Origin: Stomoxys calcitrans
Taxonomy: Eukaryota; Arthropoda; Insecta; Diptera; Muscidae
Length of the DNA stretch: 64,000 bases
Assembly (NCBI RefSeq): GCF_963082655.1
Contig: NC_081554.1
Span: 120,417,869-120,481,868 of the forward strand
Direction: 5' to 3'
The notes under the pieces are model-generated. The model was not told where the DNA came from, did no database searches, and was given only the letters and a program-made list of their open reading frames with translations. Position numbers and translations under genes: made by a program. This document shows positions 42,401 through 44,906 of this stretch, piece after piece. How positions within the stretch are numbered: the stretch's first letter is position 1; the number at the start of each line of letters is the position of its first letter.

Positions 42401-43720
42401 CCCTCTAGAGGGCGCAATTCTTATCTGAATGGAATGGAATTTCCCACGACGTGTTTTGTTATGATACCCAACAACTGTGCCAGGTATGGTTCAAATCGGT
42501 CCATAACCTGATATAGCTACCATATAAACCGATCTTGGGTCTTGACTTCTTGACCCTCTAGAGGGCACAATTCTTATCCGATTTGAATGAATTTTTGCAC
42601 GAAGTATTTCGTTATGATATCCAACAACTGTGCCAAGTATGGTTGAAATCGGTCCATAATCTGATATAGCTGTCATATAAACAGATCTGGGGATTTGACT
42701 TCTTGAGCTTCTAGAGGCCGCAATTCCTATCCGATTTGGCTGAAATTTTTGCATGACGTATTTTATTTTTACTTTCAACAACTGTGTCAAAAAAGGTTCA
42801 AATCGGTTCATAACCTGATTTAGCTGCCATATAAACCGATCTGGGATCTTGACTTCTTGACCCCTAGAGGTCGCAATTATTATCCGATATGCCTGAAATT
42901 TTGTACGATGAATCCTCTCATGACCATCAACAAACGTGTTTATTATGGTCTGAATCGGTCTATAGCCCGATACAGATCCCATATAAATCGTTCTCTCTAT
43001 TTTACTTCGTGAGCCCCAAAGGGCGCAATTCTTATACGAATTGGCTGAAATTTTACACAGGTCTCCAACATATAATTTAATTGTGGTCCGAACCGGACCA
43101 TATTTTGATATCGTTTTAATAGCAGAGCAACTCTTTTCTTATATCATTTTTTGCCTAAGAAGAGATGCCGGGAAAAGAACTCGACAAATGCGATCCATGG
43201 TGGAGGGTATATAAGATTCGGCCCGGCCGAACTTAGCACGCTTTTACTTGTTGATATTCACGCCGGGATTTGAACCCCGGAAGTAGACTATAAATTTGAA
43301 ATATTAAAAGTCCGCCCAAGCGTCGGAAGCGGATCCTACGATATTGAATATATTTATGAAGTTTTCATATTTCGCAATGCGTGGTCGTTCAGAAAACTTA
43401 CCCTTTCTAAAGCCCAAATTCACTGTTAATGACAAATTGTTGAATTCCATGTCTACTGGTTCACGTGAAGGCAAATTTGAAAAACGCTCCATATCCTTTT
43501 CTCTCAACGATTTGCCATTCAATGCAGGTACATGTGAGTCATTTGTGGAATTTGGGGTTGTCTTACTTTCGCGCCTGCTGTCATATCCGTTTGTGGCCGT
43601 CAGCGGCATAGTTGTTGAATGGTAAACCGGCTGCATTTCACCCACAACTTCGATGCCAAGGCCAACAGCAGCTGCAGGAGAAGCTGCATTGCTGTAGAAC
43701 TGATCTCTTGCCGATAGCAT
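3317..43720 (-). CDS. ABCG-subfamily half transporter (ABCG1-like), nine coding exons
   Basis: Spliced gene rebuilt from GT-AG sites: exons 43720-43402, 27371-27201, 27139-27003, 26937-26792, 11814-11576, 11504-11094, 4055-3955, 3885-3524 and 3458-3317. The sum is 2028 nt, or 675 residues plus TAG, with phase kept at every junction. Half transporters of this family dimerise in a membrane and use ATP to export lipids, sterols or related substrates. Visible motifs are Walker [10 protein letters not shown] (129-137), Q-loop Gln175, signature LSGGQ (230-234), Walker B VMFLDEP (250-256), D-loop GLDSSS (259-264) and H-loop His287, followed by a six-span membrane half in exons 6-9. All key residues are intact. 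The order (nucleotide-binding domain before membrane domain) and length fit ABCG. It resembles the fly ABCG1-like group that includes Atet, CG3164 and CG4822, but I cannot choose the ortholog. 5' non-coding exons were not found. Confidence 0.93.
3524..3885 (-). CDS. ABCG gene, coding exon 8 (TM3-TM5)
   Basis: Residues 509-628, from [18 protein letters not shown] through [20 protein letters not shown] and [14 protein letters not shown] to [18 protein letters not shown]. The last part is the large extracellular loop with its cysteines (C-E-E-A-P-Y-C), which in ABCG proteins form disulfides. The acceptor was set at ATCATTTTAG to keep phase 0. The donor is GTAAGT. Confidence 0.92.
3955..4055 (-). 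CDS. ABCG gene, coding exon 7
   Basis: A 101-nt exon. The acceptor is CTTTTTACTTGTAG and the donor GTAAGA. It encodes residues 475-508, including [20 protein letters not shown], the conserved ABCG loop in which a Glu and an Arg/Trp-Tyr precede the third span. The frame joins exons 6 and 8 without change. Confidence 0.9.
4238..5348 (+). mobile_element. DINE-like family B, copy 1
   Basis: Plus-oriented copy in intron 6. The 5' end is damaged (ACAAGAAAAAGC runs straight into CACCATAGATCGCATTTGTC, losing the GTTCGGCC palindrome). The middle holds about five satellite units around GGTTTATATGGCAGCTATATC. The 3' core has GACGGACATGGCTAG, GACGATCAAGAATA and the terminal TATGGTGGAGGGTATA. The layout resembles Drosophila DINE-1 (Helitron-related) elements, which share the ATATATATTCTTGATC-GCCATGTCCGTC core. 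It has no coding capacity. Confidence 0.75.
5365..5562 (+). mobile_element. tRNA-derived SINE, 3' two thirds
   Basis: The copy starts in the body (CATTTGTGAGATACTATTC), lacking the pol III head, and continues through GCCGTTCGGACTCGGCTATA to a tail near GAATGTTCTGGG. 5' truncation fits incomplete reverse transcription. Confidence 0.65.
5640..6015 (-). repeat. Satellite-like repeat family D fragment
   Basis: Short array of a motif close to AAATCGGTTCAGATTTAGAT then ATAGCTCCCATATATA, repeated about three times, preceded by GTCCGTGTCCGTG. It resembles the DINE-like families in wording but has its own unit. The 109-codon open frame across it is a by-product. Confidence 0.5.
6016..6773. other. Unassigned intronic DNA with a poly-G run
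   Basis: No gene or recognised repeat. The only marked structure is the G homopolymer at 6425-6461. Confidence 0.4.
6425..6461 (+). repeat. 37-base G homopolymer
   Basis: An uninterrupted run of 37 G in otherwise AT-rich DNA, flanked by ATTACAA and CTATCGAG. It may be a real (G)n tract able to form quadruplex structures, or a sequencing or gap-filling artefact. Confidence 0.9.
6774..7940 (-). mobile_element. DINE-like family B, copy 2, split by a SINE
   Basis: Runs from TATACCCTCCACCAAAGG to GGTGGAGGGTACATAAGATT and GGCTCGGCCGAACTTAGCAC. It has two to three satellite units, then the SINE at 7384-7696, then the element's remaining end. GCGCA stands on both sides of the SINE (CGAGGCGCA, CAAGGCGCA), consistent with a target duplication. 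Confidence 0.75.
7384..7696 (+). mobile_element. tRNA-derived SINE inside a DINE-like copy
   Basis: Full-length copy with head GCCACCGTAGCGCATAGATT (degraded box A) and GGGTTCGAGTCCTGGCGAG (box B), then the body and a tail ending GTTCATGGGCAAAATTTGCA. It postdates the DINE-like element it splits. Confidence 0.8.
7941..8139. repeat. AT-rich DNA with CAGCAAAC motifs
   Basis: Contains repeated TTTTCAGCAAAC-like words, also seen near 32340-32400. It may be a MITE remnant; no boundaries could be set. Confidence 0.3.
8140..8263 (-). mobile_element. tRNA-derived SINE, 3' fragment
   Basis: Matches the family from the ATGAACATTCC tail marker through AGTTTAAGCTCAAT to GCCGAGTCCGAACGGCG, where it stops. 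The head is missing. Confidence 0.6.
8290..8425 (-). repeat. Family B satellite fragment
   Basis: One degraded unit: GACTTCTTTTGCTAGTAGAG, GCGCAATTTTTATCCGAT and CCAACATTCGTGCCAAATAT follow the family B order. No element ends are present. Confidence 0.5.
8505..9693 (-). mobile_element. DINE-like family B, copy 3, complete
   Basis: Both ends are present: TATACCCTCCACCATAAGAT at the left and GCGATCCATGGTGGAGGGTA, CGGCCCGGCCGAACTTAGCA and TTTTACTTGTT at the right. The conserved core has ATATATTCTTGATCGTCGTG and a (GTCC/GTCT)n run. About six satellite units lie between. The inverted copies of ACCCTCCACCAT near each end are the subterminal inverted repeats expected of DINE-1-type elements. Confidence 0.8.
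9834..10100 (+). mobile_element. LOA-type LINE, 3' end fragment
   Basis: Encodes a short Cys/His stretch ([18 protein letters not shown]) typical of the C-terminus of LOA-clade ORF2, then [15 protein letters not shown], a stop, a 3' UTR with CCTACCTACCTTAGG and a terminal CAACCTAACCTAAA, the kind of tail used by these elements. It is 5' truncated, as LINEs usually are. Confidence 0.65.
10204..11079 (+). mobile_element. Mariner element, TA target duplication
   Basis: The left end TTGGGTTGCCCAAAAAGTAA is matched by a degraded right end (ACTTTTTAGGCAACCAA), with TA on both sides (10202-10203, 11080-11081). The right end lies 14 nt downstream of the exon 6 donor of the ABCG gene. Contains the transposase relic described next. 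Confidence 0.85.
10361..11070 (+). pseudogene. Mariner transposase, N-terminally deleted, inactive
   Basis: A 190-codon frame followed by a same-frame continuation. It shows the mariner catalytic core: [11 protein letters not shown] with the first Asp, the region around HQ-x-NARPH and [15 protein letters not shown] with the last Asp. The second catalytic Asp (usual HQDNARPH) is Tyr here, so it cannot cut DNA. The DNA-binding N-terminus (about 100 residues) is missing; homology begins near WVPHILKE at about 10395. A TAA at 10931-10933 interrupts the C-terminal part, which then continues in frame through [10 protein letters not shown]. Transposase would excise and insert the element at TA sites. 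Confidence 0.85.
11094..11504 (-). CDS. ABCG gene, coding exon 6 (linker, TM1-TM2)
   Basis: Residues 338-474. The acceptor is TTGTTTCTAG and the donor GTAAGT at 11093-11088. It opens [10 protein letters not shown], then has a polar linker with basic runs (KKTNKRS), then two hydrophobic spans: [18 protein letters not shown], and the end of the exon starting [10 protein letters not shown] mariner element begins only 14 nt into the following intron. Confidence 0.92.
11576..11814 (-). CDS. ABCG gene, coding exon 5 (D-loop, H-loop)
   Basis: The acceptor is TTTCTTACAG and the donor GTAAGC. Residues 258-337 begin [11 protein letters not shown], continuing exon 4 exactly in phase, and contain TIICTIHQP with the switch His287. 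The end (MYHNPADY) is the usual ABCG boundary between the ATPase domain and the linker. Confidence 0.93.
11830..12297. other. Intron 4 DNA, nothing recognised
   Basis: AT-rich. A small direct repeat around AACGACTCGTTT (about 12060-12110) is visible. No coding or element signal. Confidence 0.4.
12298..12435 (+). repeat. Dispersed repeat family G, block 1
   Basis: Matches the reverse complement of 26585-26722 through GGATAGAGATATCTTCA, TTATAGCTGAGGTGTTATCC and a shared TGGGATGGG start. Function unknown. Confidence 0.6.
12436..12955. other. AT-rich intronic DNA, nothing recognised
   Basis: No open frame of note and no match to the other repeats in the window. Confidence 0.4.
12956..14272 (+). 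mobile_element. DINE-like family C, copy 1
   Basis: Plus-oriented. The start is degraded (AAAAGGCATTGGGTTCGTCC, then TTTGGATACCCACCACCTCG). About seven satellite units around TGGCAGCTATATCCAAATCT and GGGACAGTGAGTT-like words follow. The 3' core is GACGGACGGACATGGCTAGA, ATCAAGAATACATATACTTT and the end CCTTCGATGGTGGGTATAA. Family C ends differ from family B (ACCCACCACC instead of ACCCTCCACC). Confidence 0.78.
14406..14412 (+). promoter_or_regulatory. DRE-like promoter element upstream of the nested gene
   Basis: ATCGATA within CATCGATAC, seven of eight bases of the fly DRE (TATCGATA), 22 nt before the candidate ATG of the nested small gene. A weak initiator-like TTCAGC follows at about 14416. 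Suggestive only. Confidence 0.3.
14434..14761 (+). CDS. Candidate nested small gene, 57-residue possibly secreted peptide
   Basis: Three exons: 14434-14461, 14535-14648 and 14730-14761. Donors are GTAAGC and GTAAGT. The first acceptor is excellent (long T-rich tract, TTTGTTTGCAG), the second weaker (T-rich tract, then CTATAAAAG). Introns are 73 and 81 bp, typical for flies. Phase is kept, giving 57 residues and TGA at 14759-14761. Residues 20-32 ([13 protein letters not shown]) are hydrophobic like a signal peptide, and Met20 could be an alternative start. The rest is short with Cys36, Cys44 and Cys49. It lies in intron 4 of the ABCG gene on the opposite strand. A mariner relic begins two bases after the stop, so the natural gene may have been longer. 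I do not recognise the family; chance assembly of splice sites is possible. Confidence 0.45.
14764..15400 (-). mobile_element. Second mariner family, internally deleted copy
   Basis: The left end is CGAGGGTTGCCTCTTATACT after a TA. No matching right terminal repeat was found, so the right edge is approximate. Minus-strand coding remnants are in two blocks: the transposase C-terminus (about 14830-14975, reading like [20 protein letters not shown]) and an N-terminal block. Confidence 0.65.
14980..15276 (-). pseudogene. Mariner transposase N-terminal fragment
   Basis: The 98-codon frame includes [20 protein letters not shown] and [13 protein letters not shown], the helix-turn-helix DNA-binding region common in one mariner group. 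The protein then jumps to unrelated sequence: the catalytic core between this block and the C-terminus at about 14830-14975 has been deleted. Inactive. Confidence 0.65.
15536..16435. repeat. Large imperfect inverted repeat (foldback, about 900 bp)
   Basis: The left outer arm (15536-15660, GGAGCTTGACGAGGATCGCC and on) is the reverse complement of the right outer arm (about 16318-16432, GGCCATCCTCGTCAAGCTCC). Inner arms also pair: ATATACATGAACCCATTTTT at 15909-15928 against AAAAATGGGTTCATGTATAT at 16052-16071, and TCTCGCTCGAAAGCAAATTG against AATTTGCTTTCGAGCGAG. The centre is near 15985. Either a foldback element or two copies of one element inserted head to head. Small open frames here are mirror by-products. 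Confidence 0.75.
16436..16760 (+). repeat. Flank of the foldback, shared with 22370-22500
   Basis: CCACTATCCGCAACCTGTGG, CTCGCAGCTAAGCTTCTCGT and GAACACTACACAG recur with small changes at about 22372-22445. The shared family is unidentified; it may be the untranslated part of a retroelement. Confidence 0.45.
16779..17614 (-). mobile_element. DINE-like family B, copy 4, short
   Basis: Both ends are present (TATACCTTCCACCATACGAT; CGGCCCGGCCGAACTTAACA). The satellite is reduced to about three units. The terminal TACTTGTT is altered to TACATGTT. Confidence 0.75.
17638..18897 (-). mobile_element. DINE-like family C, copy 2
   Basis: Starts TTATTCCCACCACCGAAGGA and ends GGTGGTGGGTATCCAAAGTT, CGGCCCGGCTGAACTT. 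About six units of the family C satellite. The CATGTCCGTCC core is deleted in this copy (ACGATCTACTGTTGAAATCA). Confidence 0.75.
18898..19900. other. Intron 4 DNA, nothing recognised
   Basis: AT-rich, no convincing open frame, no match to the window's repeats. Confidence 0.4.
19901..20420. repeat. Cluster of short palindromes around TTTACACTGCTC
   Basis: GTTTACACTGCTCCTTAAAT at about 20289 and its near inverse TTAAAAGAGCAGTGTAAACG at about 20370 flank two AAATCCGGATT palindromes. Related words (CCATTTACACTAAAGTGC, AATCCGCTTGATTTG) occur at 19940-19990. Looks like nested remnants of a small inverted-repeat element. Confidence 0.45.
20421..21110. other. Intron 4 DNA with a tRNA-like fragment
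   Basis: Mostly unassigned. At about 20980-21045 a hairpin GCAATGGCTCTCGCCATTGC and a box-B-like AGGTTTGAATCCTGGC stand in tRNA order, but no acceptor stem pairs, so it is at most a tRNA-derived relic. TGAAGAATCAAACCATGGCA near 20560 recurs near 26276. Confidence 0.4.
21111..21310 (+). repeat. Dispersed repeat family G, block 2 (left copy)
   Basis: TTCACAGACAATAAATTAAT, TCGAATTTCTTGGGCACTTT and CCCGCACATCAAAGCATGTT recur almost unchanged at 21623-21800 and, more diverged, at 26348-26545, all in the same orientation. Confidence 0.7.
21336..21622 (-). mobile_element. tRNA-derived SINE between two repeat units
   Basis: Near-complete minus copy with head box B (AGGATTCGAACCTAGG on plus), body and tail. 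It interrupts an array of family G: TCAAAATGACTTCA before it and TCAAAATCCCTTCA after it form an imperfect 14-bp target duplication. Confidence 0.75.
21623..21800 (+). repeat. Dispersed repeat family G, block 2 (right copy)
   Basis: Near-identical to 21120-21295 across TTAGCCTCTGCGAAAATTAA and TTTCAGCAAATAATTTTGAG. With the left copy it forms a tandem pair split by the SINE. Confidence 0.7.
21830..22245. repeat. Degenerate short-period repeat family E
   Basis: Irregular repetition of words like AAAGACAAAATTTT and AAAATTTTTCTTAAAG at about 30-40 bp. A second array lies at 59345-59590. Confidence 0.5.
22940..23330 (-). pseudogene. gypsy integrase core fragment
   Basis: A 128-codon frame with [17 protein letters not shown] (first catalytic Asp) and [16 protein letters not shown] (second Asp region shifted to this strand order). 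The zinc-binding HHCC region is represented by fragments at 23339-23536 in another frame. The part carrying the catalytic Glu is frameshifted. Confidence 0.7.
23552..23923 (-). pseudogene. gypsy RNase H domain
   Basis: A 123-codon frame with [33 protein letters not shown] and the linker [20 protein letters not shown], the usual order in Ty3/gypsy. It would degrade RNA in the RNA-DNA hybrid. The end runs into unrelated sequence before integrase. Confidence 0.75.
24414..25176 (-). pseudogene. gypsy reverse transcriptase, split by a MITE
   Basis: The N-terminal block at 24778-25176 includes a linker and [17 protein letters not shown]. The palm block at 24414-24560 includes [16 protein letters not shown] and the catalytic YIDDIL box. 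The two are separated by the 235-bp mariner MITE and by frameshifts. RT would copy the element RNA to DNA; this copy cannot. Confidence 0.7.
24563..24797. mobile_element. Mariner-derived MITE, 235 bp
   Basis: Terminal repeats TTGGGTTGCCCAAAAA / TTTTTGGGCAACCCAA with TA on each side (24561-24562, 24798-24799). The left half (TTGACAAATTTTTTC to CAGCTGTTACTTTTAGCTTG) matches the start of the mariner at 10204, so this is a deletion derivative of the same family. No coding capacity. Confidence 0.9.
25240..25530 (-). pseudogene. gypsy protease remnant, catalytic Asp lost
   Basis: The flap and active-site region reads VNTGADIS where a retroviral-type aspartic protease has D-[ST]-G-A, so the catalytic Asp is Asn. 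A downstream PIIGADFL matches the conserved C-terminal Ile-Ile-Gly segment. Several frame breaks lie between. It would have cut the polyprotein. Confidence 0.6.
26348..26545 (+). repeat. Dispersed repeat family G, block 2 (diverged copy)
   Basis: Follows the order of 21120-21295 (CAACAGCTGCGAATTT, TCAAATTTCTTGGATACT, CCCGCACATTTAAGTCTG) with many substitutions. Confidence 0.55.
26585..26722 (-). repeat. Dispersed repeat family G, block 1 (inverted copy)
   Basis: Reverse complement of 12298-12435, sharing GGATAACACCTCAGCTATAA and GAAGATATCTCTATCCG. It ends 70 bp before exon 4. Confidence 0.6.
26792..26937 (-). CDS. ABCG gene, coding exon 4 (signature motif, Walker B)
   Basis: A 146-nt exon. 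The acceptor is TTTTTCAACAG and the donor GTAAGT. It encodes residues 210-257, including [18 protein letters not shown] and VMFLDEPT, the ATP-contacting signature and the catalytic Glu255. It ends two bases into a Thr codon completed by exon 5 across a 14977-bp intron. Confidence 0.93.
27003..27139 (-). CDS. ABCG gene, coding exon 3 (Q-loop)
   Basis: Residues 164-209. The acceptor is TTTTTTGCAG and the donor GTAAGT. It includes [20 protein letters not shown], whose Gln175 is the Q-loop residue contacting Mg-ATP and the membrane domain. A second AG 9 nt into the exon (TTTCAG) would break the frame with exon 2, so the upstream AG was chosen. Confidence 0.92.
27201..27371 (-). CDS. ABCG gene, coding exon 2 (Walker A)
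   Basis: The acceptor is TTTATTTGCAG and the donor GTAGGT. It covers residues 107-163 and contains [20 protein letters not shown], the P-loop that binds ATP phosphates. Phase 1 on both sides. The intron to exon 1 is 16030 bp; the next intron is only 61 bp. Confidence 0.93.
27598..27727 (-). mobile_element. tRNA-derived SINE fragment
   Basis: 3' half from GCCCATGAACG to GGGCGTGCCGCGACACCTC, then fused directly to a family C satellite. Confidence 0.6.
27728..28795 (+). mobile_element. DINE-like family C, copy 3, 5' truncated
   Basis: Lacks the GTTCGGCC end; about five satellite units, then the core and end CCATCCTTCGGTGGTGGGTA. One stretch (28505-28545) carries a short duplication of CAAGATATAGTCCGC. 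Confidence 0.72.
28844..29085. repeat. Long near-perfect hairpin
   Basis: Arms 28844-28961 and 28970-29085 with an 8-bp loop. They share GACAAAATGCTAAGGATTTT, ACTATTATGAACTCCGAG and AAGTACGGGAAGAGCG with only a few mismatches. The right arm ends where the transporter-like frame begins. It does not match the TIRs of the other elements here. Confidence 0.85.
29085..29285 (+). pseudogene. MFS sugar transporter fragment (Tret1-like)
   Basis: The open frame reads [56 protein letters not shown] and stops at 29283-29285. This follows the insect trehalose/glucose transporter pattern D-R-x-G-R-K then two membrane spans ending V-F-x-G-N-L-G-L-I. The expected DRxGRK start is altered to YIWRK and the continuation (VLVEIFP-type) is missing. 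About 60 of roughly 500 residues are present, with no clear splice sites at the ends. It lies in intron 1, opposite to the ABCG gene. Probably a captured or duplicated piece; a surviving exon of a nested gene is less likely. Confidence 0.5.
29286..29475. repeat. Degraded family B/D satellite
   Basis: TTCTTAAGCCTCCAGAGTGC, TTGGCTGAAATTTTGCATAA and AAACTCCCATATATA follow the satellite order without element ends. Confidence 0.5.
29650..29885 (-). pseudogene. Degraded Tc1/mariner-type transposase remnant
   Basis: The minus strand reads [14 protein letters not shown] and [15 protein letters not shown], the same core as the transposase in 40886-41494 ([28 protein letters not shown]). Stops and frameshifts follow immediately. 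Element ends were not found. Confidence 0.6.
29890..30478. other. Intron 1 DNA, nothing recognised
   Basis: AT-rich with no clear open frame; part may belong to the transposon remnant to its left. Confidence 0.35.
30479..32145 (+). mobile_element. DINE-like family C, copy 4, complete and longest
   Basis: The start ACAAGTAAAAAGGCGTTAAG and TACCCACCACCTCGGGTATA and the end CCATCCTTCGGTGGTGGGTA are both present. About nine satellite units. Two blocks (about 30940-31080 and 31550-31690) are almost identical over more than 100 bp, pointing to a segmental amplification of several units. Confidence 0.82.
32146..32408. other. AT-rich DNA with CAGCAAAC words
   Basis: TTTTCAGCAGAC / TTTTTCAGCAAAC resemble 7960-8090. 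No element could be delimited. Confidence 0.3.
32409..32638 (-). repeat. Family B satellite fragment
   Basis: One and a half units (ATAACCTGATATAGCTGCCA, CCGATCTGGGATCTTGACTT) without ends. Confidence 0.6.
32648..32842 (+). mobile_element. Divergent tRNA-derived SINE
   Basis: Head AGCTACCGTGCCGCAGAGTT and a box-B-like GGACTCGAATACTGGCGAG, then a shortened body (TTATCCCCTCCTAATT, GGCGGCACGCCGT). The oldest-looking copy. Confidence 0.55.
32870..34197 (-). mobile_element. DINE-like family B, copy 5, complete
   Basis: Starts TATACCCTCCACCATAGGAT and ends CGGCCCGGCCGAACTTAGCA, TTTTACTTGTT. Satellite units start (GATATAG) at 33296, 33449, 33602 and 33755, exactly 153 bp apart. Confidence 0.85.
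34198..35335. other. Family D fragment, then unassigned DNA
   Basis: 34198-34440 carries family D words (GTGAGTCCGGCTTTCTGTCC, ATAACTCCAATATATATG). The remainder is AT-rich without recognised genes or elements. Confidence 0.4.
35336..35557 (-). mobile_element. DINE-like family B, terminal fragment
   Basis: Only the end block is present: GAATTGGCTGACATTTTACA to GGCCGAACTTAGCACGCTTT and TACTTGTTT. The satellite and core are absent. Confidence 0.7.
35570..36330 (+). repeat. Diverged family C-like array framed by TTGGTAGG palindromes
   Basis: Opens CAGTGTTGCCGTTTTTGGTA with TTTTGGTAGGTTCCTACC twice in tandem and ends with TTTGGTAGGTTTTGGTC and TTGGTAGGAAATAA. The middle (GTGGCAGCTACATACAAATA, CAACTCACTGTAACAGCG) is an old family C-type array. 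A short relative of the palindromic end is at about 55690-55735. Confidence 0.5.
36331..37229. other. Intron 1 DNA, nothing recognised
   Basis: The stretch ACAGTGAAGAACAAAACAAA at about 36940 looks like a Tc1-type end but no partner was found. Confidence 0.35.
37241..37768 (+). pseudogene. LINE ORF1 remnant, 175 codons
   Basis: Open frame with [20 protein letters not shown] and [13 protein letters not shown], resembling the C-terminal half of LOA-clade ORF1 (RNA-binding protein). The tail is Ser/Thr/Glu-rich. The usual N-terminal part and zinc knuckles are not seen, so it is probably 5' truncated, although the frame itself is intact. Confidence 0.5.
37885..38200 (+). pseudogene. LINE ORF2 endonuclease, N-terminal piece
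   Basis: Begins near [11 protein letters not shown] and continues [17 protein letters not shown], where APE endonucleases have the metal-binding Glu (L-I-Q-E-P). The rest of the nuclease is deleted. Confidence 0.6.
38340..39000 (+). pseudogene. LINE ORF2 reverse transcriptase, fingers and part of palm
   Basis: Reads [18 protein letters not shown], then after frameshifts [36 protein letters not shown] and [20 protein letters not shown]. The last is motif A, whose catalytic Asp is followed by Ile-Glu instead of the usual layout. Motif C is missing. Confidence 0.65.
39000..39960 (+). pseudogene. LINE ORF2 C-terminal region with RNase H fragment
   Basis: A 213-codon frame holds the post-RT segment ([36 protein letters not shown]) and the start of RNase H ([20 protein letters not shown]) with the first catalytic Asp; the remainder is frameshifted. 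RNase H in the LINE supports the LOA or I-related clade. The same block recurs inverted at 56396-57133. Confidence 0.7.
39961..40885. other. Intron 1 DNA with a poly-A run
   Basis: AT-rich; 24-25 consecutive A at about 40217-40241. From 40855 a scrap of family B end (GCGATCCATGGTGGGGTATA) that resumes at 41495 after a transposon. Confidence 0.5.
40886..41494 (+). mobile_element. Tc1/mariner derivative with identical 196-bp inverted arms
   Basis: Arms 40886-41081 and 41299-41494 are exact reverse complements as far as I can read, starting AAAGGGTGATTTTTTTGAGG. It is inserted at TA/TATA inside a family B end. The transposase N-terminus ([18 protein letters not shown]) is encoded inside the arm, so it exists twice, once per strand. 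Between the arms lies only 217 bp of catalytic-domain coding sequence. Confidence 0.88.
41001..41298 (+). pseudogene. Tc1/mariner transposase, internally deleted
   Basis: Starts at ATG 41001 with the helix-turn-helix region, hits a stop just past the arm end, then resumes with [20 protein letters not shown] and [24 protein letters not shown] (catalytic Asp of the DDE triad in SDEAHF). The middle of the protein and the last acidic residues are gone. A mobilising enzyme would have to come from elsewhere. Confidence 0.75.
41640..41762 (-). mobile_element. tRNA-derived SINE, 3' fragment
   Basis: AGGAACAGGTGGAGGGGGAT through GAATGATAGGGGGGCCTC to GCCGAGTTCGAAG. Head absent. Confidence 0.5.
41775..43252 (-). 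mobile_element. DINE-like family B, copy 6, complete
   Basis: Complete ends (TATACCCTCCACCATAAGAT; CGGCCGAACTTAGCACGCTT, TTACTTGTT). GATATAG phases fall at 42051, 42204, 42357, 42510 and 42663, exactly 153 bp apart, then 42817 (154). Ends 150 bp from exon 1 of the ABCG gene. Confidence 0.87.
43253..43330 (-). other. tRNA T-arm-like motif
   Basis: CCGGGGTTCAAATCCCGG on the minus strand is a perfect T-stem/loop (box B), but no D-arm, anticodon arm or acceptor stem pairs around it. Likely a SINE or tRNA relic. Confidence 0.4.
43402..43720 (-). CDS. ABCG gene, coding exon 1 (residues 1-106)
   Basis: Starts at the ATG 43718-43720. An in-frame TAG lies 18 nt upstream in genomic sequence, which supports this Met unless a 5' intron ends just before it. 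Residues 1-85 are polar and low in pattern, a cytosolic N-terminal tail. The last 20 residues ([19 protein letters not shown]) are the first strands of the nucleotide-binding domain. The donor is GTAAGT at 43401-43396, leaving one base of a Gly codon. Confidence 0.9.
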
Positions 43721-44740
43721 GGAGGAAAATGTAGGTTTCTATAAGGCGTTAATCGTGCAAGATTAGGAGTCCAAATTCTAAAAATAGAATATAAAAAATT
43801 TTTATTTGATTAAATTATTACAAGCATTAAAGTTTCCTATTGTTTCGAAATTCAGTAGGAAATAATGTGGACGTAGGCATACATATATATGTACATATCA
43901 ACCGTTTGTCGTTGTATGACATCGAAATCATTTTATATAGTAATCGACGAATAATGCATGTTGTCCTGTTTGTCGTTCTAGTTGGATGCTATTCAGTTTC
44001 TACGACATTGGAAGCTGATATGGGGTTAATGATCTTTTCCTATTGTTATTGCTAACGCAGCACTGACAACAATTGAGTAATTTTTAATACATTGGCGATG
44101 GTTGCAATCACGTTCTTGATAAGCATTTGATTGAAATGAGATGTGACAGACAGGACAAATTTTTGAAATTCAGTCAAAGTCATGGAAAAAAGTGAAATAG
44201 TACCATATAAATCACGTGTGACATAAAGGTACTCTAATCTTTCGTATAAGGTTAATAATTTGAAGGCGTGATTGCAACGCCCAATTATATATTGAACATT
44301 TATAAAATCCATGTTGTATTTGCAAAACACATGAAGCACAATAAAAATGTTAAGTATCTACTTCAATAAATGTCTGTCTCGACAATTCTGAAGGAATGCA
44401 ATTTCCAAATTATAAAATTTCAGAAAATCGTTTGTTTTTGTTACTTTATTCATTAACCATTATTTTTTTTTTAACAATAAATAAGTGTGTATTGATATGC
44501 CCATTGTGATAATTATTTATTTCGATATTTAAAATGTTGCCTGTTAGCTAAACCAAACGTCGAATGGTTCGTACATTACAAGGGGATGATTCGCAATTTT
44601 CTACTTGTTTGTTGTCAGAACCAGGATTCGAACTTTGTAATTATCCTTTTTGACATTAAAATTGTGGATTTCATTTATTTAATTAGCATTTTAGCTTAGC
44701 ATTTTTATGCTATTACGTTAAAATATGATTAGAATTTCCC
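43721..44740. other. Upstream flank of the ABCG start, nothing firm
   Basis: Should hold the rest of the 5' UTR or a further intron; a possible acceptor (ATTTTTAG or CCTTATAG on minus) lies just upstream of the ATG. A 95-codon minus frame (44052-44339, MLHVFCKYNMDFINVQYIIG) is unrecognised and may be chance. Confidence 0.35.
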
Positions 44741-44764
44741 CCTAGTATATATAATAAATATATT

Positions 44765-44830
44765 CTAACTAGTTGAATCCGGCCCGCTGCGCTGCGATTT
44801 TTTTTTACAGGAAATATAGTTTTCTTATCA
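44765..44830 (+). repeat. Family A end fragment
   Basis: CTAACTAGTTGAATCCGGCC and GCTGCGCTGCGATT resemble the outer end of family A (CTAGCTGACCCGAGCCCGCT, CGCTGCGCC). The array is absent. Confidence 0.45.
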
Positions 44831-44906
44831 TATCTGAAATTACGCTTCTCTGCATTCACTAGGTGCCTATATATTTTCTCGGTCAACTTTATTATAAGTA
44901 ATTCCC

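Noticed and set aside
42491..42982. 163-codon minus open frame
   Set aside because: It lies wholly inside a DINE-like array; the 153-bp period is divisible by three, so one frame stays open and repeats every 51 residues. Same for frames at 31162-31500, 63171-63446 and 63630-63956.
44052..44339. 95-codon minus frame that might be a chemoreceptor piece
   Set aside because: No membrane-span pattern or splice sites that I could support; left unassigned.
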